Source: CAIJMU01 sp035530275 | GTDB taxonomy: Bacteria > Spirochaetota > Spirochaetia > Treponematales > Rectinemataceae | Length of the DNA: 64,000 nucleotides | Reading direction: 5' to 3' | NCBI GenBank assembly: GCA_035530275.1 | Contig: DATKVC010000008.1 | Coordinates: forward strand, 124,001-188,000 | Shown here: piece by piece, positions 1 to 7,307 of the stretch | How positions within the stretch are numbered: the first letter of the stretch is position 1 | Layout: every line of letters begins with the position of its first letter | Position numbers and translations under genes: made by a program | The notes under the pieces: model-generated | Databases searched by the model: none | The model's input: the letters and a program-made list of their open reading frames with translations, nothing else | What the model was told of the DNA's origin: nothing

Positions 1-1618
1 GAAAATTGGACCGGAGAATGCGAGAACGTCCAACAATATCGATCCCAGCCTGCTTAAACGAGAATCCAGGCTGGTAGATCGATTGATCAGCGTCTCCTGC
101 CAGGACAATACATCGTCGTGCACAACCCTTGAGCGCCTTGAGGTCGGCGGCAGCCAAATCCTGTGCCTCGTCGATGAAAATATAGTCTACGCAGCGAAGG
201 CGAGGATCCTCCGGGTTGGCATCAATAGCCCTAAGAAGCTTTACGCGAGAATAGCCCTTGGAAAAGGCTCGGCGCGCCTCCATCTCCGCCGCCATCGCCT
301 CACAGGCAGCCCAGAGCGTTGCACGATCCTTCGGGGCAACTGCCTTCTTCATCCCGCGCCGATTAAAACCACCCTCGACATAGCTTTCGTAACTAAGGTC
401 GTTCCCCCAGATGACGAGCTCTGCCTCGTCCTTCAGTTCCTGGGGGCTGAAACCCTCCGGTTTGTAGGTTTCTGCAAGCTCCTCGACGATGTCGTAGTCC
501 ATATGAGCGCCTGGATCGATTGCCGCGAGCCTGTCCTTGATGAAGGCATCCGCTGTCTGAATCTTGTCCGCCCCATTCTGCGCTGAGAGAATTGAGGCAA
601 CGTAGGAATCATATTTGACGAGGGTGTTCGTGTAGGTAAGCAGAGCTACGCTCCCGTTGAGCTCACTTATATCAAGCCTTGCTTCGTCGACCCCGCCGGT
701 CTTGGCTTTCTCGATCGCCTTCAAGAGAACAAGGGTTTTGCCTGTCCCCGCAGCCCCCTTCACGAGGAAGTCGGCGTCCAAGCGGATTTGCTCAAGCACC
801 TTCTGCTGATCGGCAGTCAACCTGATGAGCATCCTCTCGTAGTCCGCTCGCGTCCTCGTATAGGTCGTCATTTTCTTCACGAGGCTCACGTACTCGTGCT
901 CTTTCCGGTACTCCTCGAGCTGCTTTCGGGTTCCTCTGAGCTCTTTCTCCAGATTGGCCCGCTCCTGGCGCTCGGCGTCTGCCTTACGGCCACGTGACTG
1001 GGCGATGCCCTCCAGCTCATCGATCCGCTTGTTCTTGGCGAGTACCGCCGTCTCGAGGTGCTCTACCTTGCGGGAGAGCCCCTCCATCTCAGCAATCCGC
1101 TGGACCAGTAATCTCTTCTCCTCGACATCCTTGCCTCGGAGCAGGGAGAGCCTTCGATTCTCCTCCTCAAGGAGATGAACCGGCTTTCGCTCATTCCACT
1201 GCTCGAGGTACTTCCGGATACTCGCCAGCTGCTCAGGAGAACCTACATTCGCCAGTTGGCAAAAGCGCTCCAGATGATGCGAAGCCGTCTCCGCCGACTG
1301 ACGATCGAGGTCTTTGAATAGATGTCGGACATCGTTTGTTTCATCGTGGGCTGAAATCATGGCATTGAGAGAGGTGATGCCATGAACGAATCCGCCGTTC
1401 TTCTTTTTTGCATACCCGATAAAATGGTTCATCAGAATAGTGAAGGTTTCGGTCTTCCCATCAAGCGCGAATCTGTCGCGGATCCAACCTTCAACAAACG
1501 AGTGCACTGCCAGAACAAAGAGGCCGGCATCCAGACCCTGGAGGTTAGCTATCCGATCAAGATTTCTGGCTATGGTGATTTGACTTGTGTTGGGCGCCGT
1601 GACTTCAAGAAGTGCCAT
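1..1618 (-). CDS. Superfamily I (UvrD/Rep-like) helicase, C-terminus cut by window edge
   Basis: Only the N-terminal 539 codons are in the window. The ATG at 1618 follows an AGGAAT SD site. Residues 1 to about 100 form a helical domain, and residues about 120-265 are charged, heptad-like and probably coiled coil. Walker A GAAGTGKT is at residues 288-295 and the Walker B motif DEAQD at 483-487, followed by a GDADQS motif III-like segment. These are UvrD/Rep hallmarks, so ATP-driven DNA or RNA unwinding is expected. The N-terminal domain (SFVEGWIRDRF around residue 40) resembles HEPN-like DUF4145 modules of defence helicases, but that is only an inference. GC content is clearly lower than in the rest of the window, and the gene lies beside a tRNA-Leu with duplicated ends, which suggests acquisition by transfer. 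A possible -10 box (TATAAA) lies at 1653-1658 on the minus strand. Confidence 0.8.
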   Translation of the reverse strand, partial: MALLEVTAPNTSQITIARNLDRIANLQGLDAGLFVLAVHSFVEGWIRDRFALDGKTETFTILMNHFIGYAKKKNGGFVHGITSLNAMISAHDETNDVRHLFKDLDRQSAETASHHLERFCQLANVGSPEQLASIRKYLEQWNERKPVHLLEEENRRLSLLRGKDVEEKRLLVQRIAEMEGLSRKVEHLETAVLAKNKRIDELEGIAQSRGRKADAERQERANLEKELRGTRKQLEEYRKEHEYVSLVKKMTTYTRTRADYERMLIRLTADQQKVLEQIRLDADFLVKGAAGTGKTLVLLKAIEKAKTGGVDEARLDISELNGSVALLTYTNTLVKYDSYVASILSAQNGADKIQTADAFIKDRLAAIDPGAHMDYDIVEELAETYKPEGFSPQELKDEAELVIWGNDLSYESYVEGGFNRRGMKKAVAPKDRATLWAACEAMAAEMEARRAFSKGYSRVKLLRAIDANPEDPRLRCVDYIFIDEAQDLAAADLKALKGCARRCIVLAGDADQSIYQPGFSFKQAGIDIVGRSRILRSNF

Positions 1619-2036
1619 CTATTCCTGCCATCATGAAATTTGTTTGCAGTTATTTATACCACGCCTCTTTTGCCCATGGAAGCTGATCTTGTCATCTCAT
1701 TCTTCGAGATCGCGATCCGGGCAATCCGGCTTTCTCTCCGTAATCGCTTCTCGAACGTAATGCGGTCATTTTTAAACTGGAACTCAGGGGCAGCTCAATG
1801 TGAGTAGCGCAGATCCCGGTCTCTGGATCCCAGATTTTTGCGTCGTAGATGTGGGGGTACGGTTGTTCACTCGGTCTGCGCTGGAGCGAATAGGGCCGTC
1901 TCGGACGTTCCATGTCCGTACCTCATTAAATCCTGGCTCTTCCTTTTTAAGGTCAGAGTCAGGGTCAGAGTTGGTGCGAAGCGTGGAATCCGGTTTTCCG
2001 GTCTTCCTGATAAATCTTTATCTAGACTAAAAATGA
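1619..2036. other. Gene-poor, lower-GC spacer between helicase and tRNA-Leu
   Basis: No convincing gene is seen. A short minus-strand reading frame at 1692-1913 contains a protein-like stretch (YDAKIWDPETG) that could be the remnant of a lost gene, but there is no good start site and I do not recognise a family. At 1951-1972 there is a short imperfect repeat built on GTCAGAGTCAGGGTCAGAGT, of a kind often found beside REP/RAYT-type mobile sequences. The region is best read as decayed sequence at the border of an island. Confidence 0.4.
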
Positions 2037-2195
2037 CCGGAGGGGGACTTGCCTTCCGCGGCTCGTCGTCCTGACTAACGCTGCGCTATACTTCGTTCGC
2101 CGCTCCAGGCCGCCTCGTCGCCCTGTCGCGCGCATCCTGCGCGCTTTCCGCCGCTTTCGCGGCGCGGGCGACTCGGTTCAAGTCCCCCTCCGGGC
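2037..2195. repeat. 160-bp element bounded by inverted copies of the tRNA-Leu 3' end
   Basis: CCGGAGGGGGACTTG at 2037-2051 is identical to the tRNA-Leu 3' region at 2243-2257 and in the same orientation. The inverse copy, GTTCAAGTCCCCCTCCGGGC, ends the element at 2176-2195. The two ends therefore form an inverted repeat around about 125 bp of GC-rich, non-coding sequence. This could be a non-autonomous mobile element, or the scar of integration and rearrangement at the tRNA attachment site. The repeats are seen directly; the origin is inferred. Confidence 0.6.
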
Positions 2196-2203
2196 CTTGA
2201 AAT

Positions 2204-2234
2204 GCAAAAGCCGCGCTTTGGGCGCGGCTTTTGC
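2204..2234 (-). terminator. Rho-independent terminator after tRNA-Leu
   Basis: A perfect 13-bp stem (GCAAAAGCCGCGC) closes a 5-base loop. The A-rich and T-rich stem bases make it able to work in both directions. It lies 6 bases past the 3' end of the minus-strand tRNA-Leu. Confidence 0.8.
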
Positions 2235-2239
2235 TCTGT

Positions 2240-2319
2240 TGCCCGGAGGGGGACTTGAACCCCCACCCTCTCGGACTAGAACCTGAATCTAGCGTGTCTG
2301 CCAATTCCACCATCCGGGC
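2240..2319 (-). tRNA. tRNA-Leu (anticodon CAG)
   Basis: The acceptor arms GCCCGGA/TCCGGGC pair perfectly. The anticodon stem CTAGA/TCTAG encloses loop TTCAGGT with anticodon CAG. The T arm is GGGGG-TTCAAGT-CCCCC, followed by discriminator A; CCA is not encoded. The class II variable arm is short (CC-GAGA-GG), giving 80 bases in total. Its 3' end is repeated twice in the neighbouring 200 bp, as expected for a target of integrase-type elements. Confidence 0.95.
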
Positions 2320-2401
2320 GAGCGGGTCGCATGATACAACGCGGGGGATGGGGGAGGTCAACGGGGAGGATGGAGGGGCGCCCCGGCTGAAATCGGGAGG
2401 G

Positions 2402-2953
2402 TCAGGTGCCGCCGATCATGGGGTCATCCTTGGGCCAGTCGAGGAATTCGAGGATGAGGAGAGGGCCCTTCAGGAGGGGCGGGGATTTCAAGACGATGCC
2501 CGCCGAATCGAGGCCGGCGCTGTCCGTCGCTTTGATCCAGACGGCCGGCTTTTCCGATTCGCAGCCGATGTAGACGTCGCCTATGTCGCGGATGGGGTTC
2601 GCGGAGCTGTCGATGATGCAGATCAAGCCGTCGCCATTCGACCGAAGCTGGCCGGGTGTTCTATCAAGAAGGGCTTTGCCGGCATTCTGCACGACGAGCC
2701 GAAGGTCGACGATCCAGGCGAATGGCTTTTCCGCTCCCGCCGCCTTCGCGGCGGCCAGCCGTTCGGCAGTCCTGGCGTGCATGATGACCGAAGGCGCCTC
2801 CGTGGCTCCGGGAATCAGGATGCTTGCCTTCAGTCCCTGACCGATGCTTCCCTGCCACTCGAAGTCCTCGGCGATGAGCGGCGAAACGAAGCCGACGAGG
2901 ACCATGAGGAGCGCCAGTTTGCGCGTTCCGTCCCGAAGGGTTCCACTTTTCAT
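2402..2953 (-). CDS. Secreted protein of unknown function
   Basis: A 183-residue protein with a Sec signal peptide: basic start MKSGTLRDGTRK, then a hydrophobic stretch to about residue 27 and a likely cut after PLIA. The mature part is mixed alpha/beta without a motif I recognise. The ATG has an AGGAGG site 4 bases upstream and starts 9 bases after the stop of the cyclase/TPR regulator, so the two are probably co-transcribed. The secreted protein may be sensed by, or be an output of, that regulator, but this is only suggested by position. Confidence 0.65.
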   Translation of the reverse strand: MKSGTLRDGTRKLALLMVLVGFVSPLIAEDFEWQGSIGQGLKASILIPGATEAPSVIMHARTAERLAAAKAAGAEKPFAWIVDLRLVVQNAGKALLDRTPGQLRSNGDGLICIIDSSANPIRDIGDVYIGCESEKPAVWIKATDSAGLDSAGIVLKSPPLLKGPLLILEFLDWPKDDPMIGGT

Positions 2954-2961
2954 GCTACCTC

Positions 2962-5775
2962 CTATTTTCGCATGGCGCTCGCGGCTCGCGCGGCGCCAGG
3001 GCGATCATGTGATGGCGAACAGCCTTCCAAACGCTTCCTGAGGGCTTCGATGCGGCGGTGGTCCGAGGCGTCGGCCGAGGGCATGGCCTCCGCTTCTTTT
3101 AAAGCGGCGATGGCGGCCTCGCAGTCTCCGAGGGCGTTTCGGGCGAGGGCGAGGGCGACGAGGGCATCCCGGGCTTCGATGGGGAAGCGGTCGGCGGGGA
3201 CCAGGGCACGGGCCGATTCGGCGCGGAGGAGGGCCTCTGCGCCGCGGTCGAGCATGGCGAGGGCCCGGGCCGAGCCGGAAAGGCCCAGGGCGATATAACG
3301 AAGGCTGCCGTTGGCCCGGGCTTGGGTTTCGAGGCCGGCGAATCCGGACAGGGCCTCTGCGTAGCGTTCCTCGTCGAAGGCCATCTCGGCGAGGTTGTTC
3401 ATCACCGCGCAGAGGCCCGTCCTGTCACCCAGGCGCTCGAAGCCCGCAAGGCAGGACTCGAAGGCCCTCCGTGCCGCTGCCTTGTCTCCCCTGTCGTAGT
3501 GGAGAATGCCGAGGTCGATGCCGGCCCTGGTCGCCCAACGGGTCTCGCCGAGGGACTCGAAGGCGACGATCGCCTGACCGAGGAGGGTCGCGGCCTCCTC
3601 GGGGCGGCCTCCGATGCGGGCGGCGGCTCCGAGGCCGTAGAGTGCCTGGGCTCGGCTCGATGCCCCGGCCTGTTCCGACGCAAGGACCCTGCGGAAATCG
3701 GCCTCGGCCTCTTCGAGGCGTTCGAGAAAGATGAGGACCTGGCCTTCCGCGACCTCCGTTTCGGCGAGGGCCGCCCCGTCGGCGGTTTCGGCGCAGAGCC
3801 TTCGGGCCTGCGCAAGCGAGTCGAGGGCCGCGTCGACTGCCCCAAGACTCCGCTGCAGCTGGGCGAGGCCCCCGAGAGCCTTCGATCTCAGCCCCGGGTT
3901 GACGGCATCTCCCGCCGCAGCCAAGGCGGCGCCCAGCCGGTCGCAGCCTTCGCGAAAGGCGCCGCGAAGGTTCCAATACTCGGCGAGGCCGGCGGCGATG
4001 AGGAGGCTCGCGTTCGCGTCGCCGATCCGGAGGTAGCCGTCGAGGGCCGCGACGAGGTCGCGATAGACCGCGTCGAGAAACCTGAGCCTTTCGAGTTCGC
4101 TCGACTGGGGTAGCCCCCCGTCCAGGATGGCGCTCGCGATCGACAGGCAGTAGCCGTCGTGGGCGGCAAAGCATGAGGCCGCCTCACCGGTCTCGGCGGC
4201 GGCGTGGCGCGCGAATCGTCTGAGGATTCGATAGAGCCGATACCTTCCGCTTTCGCCCTCGTGGACGACCATGCTCTTTTCCACAAGGGAAGCCAGGAGA
4301 TCGGCCGCGGCTTCCGGCCCGAGGCCGAGGGGCTCCAGGACGGCCTCGGCCGCCCCGAGATCGAAGCTCCCCGAGAAGGCGCCGAGGGCTCGAAAGGCCC
4401 TGCGTTCGACATCGGTGAGAAGCTCGTAGCTCCACAGGACGACGGATTCGAGGGTCCTGTGCCGCAGCTGTCGGTCGGGAGCCCGCGAGTCGATGAGGCT
4501 GTAGTCCGAACCCAGTCGGGCGAGTATGTCCTCGAGGGCGATGGATCCGATCCTCGCCGCGGCCAACTCGATGGCGAGGGGGATGCCGTCCAGTCTGGCG
4601 CAGAGTTCGGCGAGGGCGGGGGCGTTCCGGTTCGTCACGCGGAAGGCCGGGTTGGCGATGAGGGCTCTGTCTATAAAGAGGGCGACGGCGGCGTATTGTC
4701 CGAGGGTTTCCGGCGGCGCCATTCCCTCAGCGGGGGGCAGGGCGAGGGGGGCGAGGAAGAGGACCCTCTCCCAGGAGAGGCGAAGGGGTTCGCGGCTCGT
4801 CGCGAGGATCCTGACCTTCCGCGTTTCCGCCACGAGGCGGCCGATCAGGGCGGCGGCGGCCAGATCCTGTTCGAGGTTGTCGAGGATGAGGAGGATGTCG
4901 CGCCCGTCGAGGTTGGCGACGAGGCCCGCGACGAGGTCGAGGTCGGAGCGGTTCTTGGCCCCCAGCATCAGGCTGATGGTATTCGCGGTTTCGGCTTCGC
5001 TGTTGCAGGAGGTCAGATCCACGAACCAGGCTCCGCCCTGAAAATCCGCGAGGAGCTCCGCCGCGATCTGGATGGCGAGTCGGGTCTTCCCCTCTCCGCC
5101 CGGACCCACGATGGTGAGGAGGCGGCAGCCTCCGGCGAAGGCTTCGCGGACGGCCTCGCGCTCCGATTCGCGGTCGAAAAAGGAGGTTGCCTGCTGCGGG
5201 AGATTGTTGGGGCGGGCATCGAGGGATTGGAGGGCGGGAAAGTCCGATCGGAGGCCGGGGGCGGTCACGGCCGCGAGGATCTCCGGACGCGACAGGTCCT
5301 TGAGCCTGTGGGCGCCGAGGGGCAATAGGCTGCAGCCTTCGGGCAAATGATCCTCGACGAGGGAGGTTGCGGCCTGGCTCGCGACGATCTGTCCGCCGTG
5401 GACGAGGGAGAGGATCCGCGCGGCCCGGTTGAGGGTTTGGCCAAAGAAGTCGCCGTCCCTTTCCTCCGCCAGGCCGGCATGCAAGCAGATTCTCACCTTG
5501 ATTCCGTCGTGGATCTCCCAGCTCTCATTGTCGAGGGCTCTTTGGATGTCGATGCTGGCGAGGAGGGCTCGCAGGGGATCGGCGAAGGCCGCGCAGAAGG
5601 CATCGCCGACGGTTTTGAAGACGCGACCTTGGTGGGTTTCGATGGCGCTGCGAAGAAGCTCGTCGTGCCGTCGGAGGGCCTTGGACATGGCCGGCGCGTC
5701 CTGTTCCCATTTTCTGGCGCTCGCCTCGATGTCGGTGAAGAGGAAGGTCAGGGAACTCATGCCTTGCCCTGTCAT
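2962..5775 (-). CDS. Class III nucleotide cyclase fused to an AfsR/LAL-type ATPase and TPR repeats
   Basis: 937 residues. Residues 7-170 are a class III adenylate/guanylate cyclase domain with metal ligands D15 (FTDIE) and D58 (KTVGDAF) and the transition-state pair N116/R120 (NRAAR), so it should be active. A linker leads to an NB-ARC/LAL-type ATPase with Walker A GPGGEGKT at 224-231 and LILDNLE as Walker B. Roughly residues 540-930 are Ala/Leu-rich helical repeats of TPR type. Unlike LAL regulators, it has no C-terminal HTH. The ATG at 5775 follows AGAGGAG at good spacing. Such cyclase-ATPase-TPR proteins are thought to couple a signal to cAMP formation; the signal is unknown. Two cNMP-binding proteins sit at 12.0-14.1 kb and could respond to its product. 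The secreted-protein gene follows 8 bp downstream. Confidence 0.85.
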   Translation of the reverse strand: MTGQGMSSLTFLFTDIEASARKWEQDAPAMSKALRRHDELLRSAIETHQGRVFKTVGDAFCAAFADPLRALLASIDIQRALDNESWEIHDGIKVRICLHAGLAEERDGDFFGQTLNRAARILSLVHGGQIVASQAATSLVEDHLPEGCSLLPLGAHRLKDLSRPEILAAVTAPGLRSDFPALQSLDARPNNLPQQATSFFDRESEREAVREAFAGGCRLLTIVGPGGEGKTRLAIQIAAELLADFQGGAWFVDLTSCNSEAETANTISLMLGAKNRSDLDLVAGLVANLDGRDILLILDNLEQDLAAAALIGRLVAETRKVRILATSREPLRLSWERVLFLAPLALPPAEGMAPPETLGQYAAVALFIDRALIANPAFRVTNRNAPALAELCARLDGIPLAIELAAARIGSIALEDILARLGSDYSLIDSRAPDRQLRHRTLESVVLWSYELLTDVERRAFRALGAFSGSFDLGAAEAVLEPLGLGPEAAADLLASLVEKSMVVHEGESGRYRLYRILRRFARHAAAETGEAASCFAAHDGYCLSIASAILDGGLPQSSELERLRFLDAVYRDLVAALDGYLRIGDANASLLIAAGLAEYWNLRGAFREGCDRLGAALAAAGDAVNPGLRSKALGGLAQLQRSLGAVDAALDSLAQARRLCAETADGAALAETEVAEGQVLIFLERLEEAEADFRRVLASEQAGASSRAQALYGLGAAARIGGRPEEAATLLGQAIVAFESLGETRWATRAGIDLGILHYDRGDKAAARRAFESCLAGFERLGDRTGLCAVMNNLAEMAFDEERYAEALSGFAGLETQARANGSLRYIALGLSGSARALAMLDRGAEALLRAESARALVPADRFPIEARDALVALALARNALGDCEAAIAALKEAEAMPSADASDHRRIEALRKRLEGCSPSHDRPGAARAASAMRK

Positions 5776-5854
5776 CGTGCTCCTCTTTTTGTTTCTAAAG
5801 AAAGAGTTTCGATCCGGTTATAAAATATTTCAAGCTCGATCCTGTTTCTTATTT

Positions 5855-5903
5855 TGAAACGAATGTTTCATATCTTGCAGCCAAGGCAAAATCGATCTAT
5901 CAT
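5855..5903 (+). promoter_or_regulatory. Promoter and possible operator for the glnA-ior-acd operon
   Basis: TTGCAG (5875-5880) and TATCAT (5898-5903) are separated by 17 bases, a good sigma-70 promoter about 20 bases before the glnA SD site AAGGAG. Directly upstream lies a palindrome, TGAAACGAATGTTTCA (5855-5870), placed to act as an activator or repressor site. A second AT-rich inverted repeat, TTTCT-AA-AGAAA, lies at 5792-5803, nearer the divergent cyclase gene. Confidence 0.55.
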
Positions 5904-5930
5904 GCGCCCATCATTCCCCAAGGAGCTCCC

Positions 5931-7307
5931 ATGGATCTCGCTGCCTACGACGGCGACATCTCGAAAATAGACTATGTCTCCTTTCTGGTGGTGGACCTCG
6001 CCGGCCAGCTTCGCTCGGTCTCGCTTCCCAGAAGTTATGCGAGCGACAAGGTTCTCTCGAAGGGCATCGGTTTCGACGCCTCCAACTTCGGCTACGCCGA
6101 GGTCAGGAAGAGCGACATGGTCGCCGTGCCCGATCTCTCGACGGCCTTCGTGGAGCGCAAGGACGGCTTCGTCATACTCCATGCCTTCTGCGACGTGCTC
6201 GGCACGGACGGCGAACCCTTCGCCCATTATCCGCGCACTGTCGCCCGCGCGGCCCTCGACAGGCTCCGCTCCTCGGGCCTGGGCGACGACGCGAAGATGC
6301 TCGTCGAACTCGAGTTCTACGTCTTCGACGAGGTGTCCTACTCGACGACCTCGGGGCATTCGTACTACCGCGTGGGCAGCGCCGAGGGGATCGGCGAGGG
6401 TCACGAGGACGGGCCCCGCTTCGGCATGTCGAAGGGCTACCACAGGCTCGCGCCCGACGACCGTTACGGCCTCCTCCGCAACAAGGCGGTGCGGGCCATG
6501 GAGGCGGCGGGAATCCCGGTCAAATACCACCATCACGAGGTCGCCGCCTCGCAGCTCGAGATCGAGCTCGATTTCATCTCGATCGCGAAGGCAGGCGATG
6601 CGGTGGCCCTCGCCAAATGGATCATTCGCTCGACGGCGGACGAGCTCGCTCTCCACGTCACCTTCATGCCGAAGCCGATCTACGGGCTCGCGGGCTCGGG
6701 CATGCACGTGCACCAGTTCGTCGAGCGAGGCGGAAAGTCCATCTTCCCCGGCGAGGGACTCCACGGTCTGTCGAAGGAGGGCCTGGCCTGGGCGGCGGGC
6801 ATCCTCGAGCACTCGCTGTCGGGCGCCCTCCTCGCCTGGTCGAATCCCAGTACCAATTCCTATCGTCGCCTCGTCCCCGGCTTCGAGGCGCCCGTGGCCG
6901 CGACCATCGACAGGGCCTCGCGCGCGGCCGCGATCCGCATTCCCGGCTATCTCCGCAAGGGCGAGGCGCGCATCGAGTTCCGCACGGGGGACGCCACGGC
7001 CAATGTCTACTATCACCTGGCGGCGATGCTCCTCGCGGGCCTCGACGGGGTGGCGCGGGGCCTCGATCCCGTGGCCCTCGGTTTCGCCACCGCGGAGGAC
7101 GGGAGTTCGGGCTCGGCCGAGCCGAGGGCGCCCCGGTCCTTTCCCACCGGCCTCTTCCACGTCCTCGCCGGCCTCGAGCAGGATCACGCCTGGCTCGCGC
7201 CGGTCTTCCCCGAAGAACTCATCGACGCGTGGATCACGCGCAAACGAAAGGAGGCGGAGTATGTCTACAACGCTCCCGTTCCCCAGGAATATGAACTCTA
7301 CTTCTGA
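5931..7307 (+). CDS. glnA: Glutamine synthetase, type I
   Basis: 458 residues, normal for GS I. It joins glutamate and ammonia using ATP. Active-site blocks are present: ELEFYVFD (126-133), HHHEVAASQ (200-208), GSGMHVHQ (255-262) and NPSTNSYRRLVPGFEAP (305-321). The usual RSPDPSANPY block is changed to RTGDATANVY (351-360), so this is a divergent member and could use another amine acceptor. The tyrosine adenylylation motif of GlnE-controlled enzymes is absent. An AAGGAG SD site precedes the ATG. The 3' end overlaps iorA by 47 bases, so glnA is the first gene of an amino-acid fermentation operon, where it could recapture ammonia freed from amino acids. That role is an inference from position. 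Confidence 0.9.
   Translation: MDLAAYDGDISKIDYVSFLVVDLAGQLRSVSLPRSYASDKVLSKGIGFDASNFGYAEVRKSDMVAVPDLSTAFVERKDGFVILHAFCDVLGTDGEPFAHYPRTVARAALDRLRSSGLGDDAKMLVELEFYVFDEVSYSTTSGHSYYRVGSAEGIGEGHEDGPRFGMSKGYHRLAPDDRYGLLRNKAVRAMEAAGIPVKYHHHEVAASQLEIELDFISIAKAGDAVALAKWIIRSTADELALHVTFMPKPIYGLAGSGMHVHQFVERGGKSIFPGEGLHGLSKEGLAWAAGILEHSLSGALLAWSNPSTNSYRRLVPGFEAPVAATIDRASRAAAIRIPGYLRKGEARIEFRTGDATANVYYHLAAMLLAGLDGVARGLDPVALGFATAEDGSSGSAEPRAPRSFPTGLFHVLAGLEQDHAWLAPVFPEELIDAWITRKRKEAEYVYNAPVPQEYELYF

Noticed and set aside
1692..1913. Minus-strand gene of 73 codons
   Set aside because: One protein-like stretch only, no SD site or known family; kept only as a possible remnant in the spacer note.
2176..2195. 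Second tRNA gene on the plus strand
   Set aside because: Only the T-loop and acceptor 3' part matches tRNA-Leu; no 5' acceptor, D arm or anticodon arm is present.
5974..7260. Upstream part of the long plus-strand frame that includes iorA
   Set aside because: It overlaps glnA in another frame and is Arg/Ser-rich nonsense; the iorA SD site at 7247 marks the true start at 7261.
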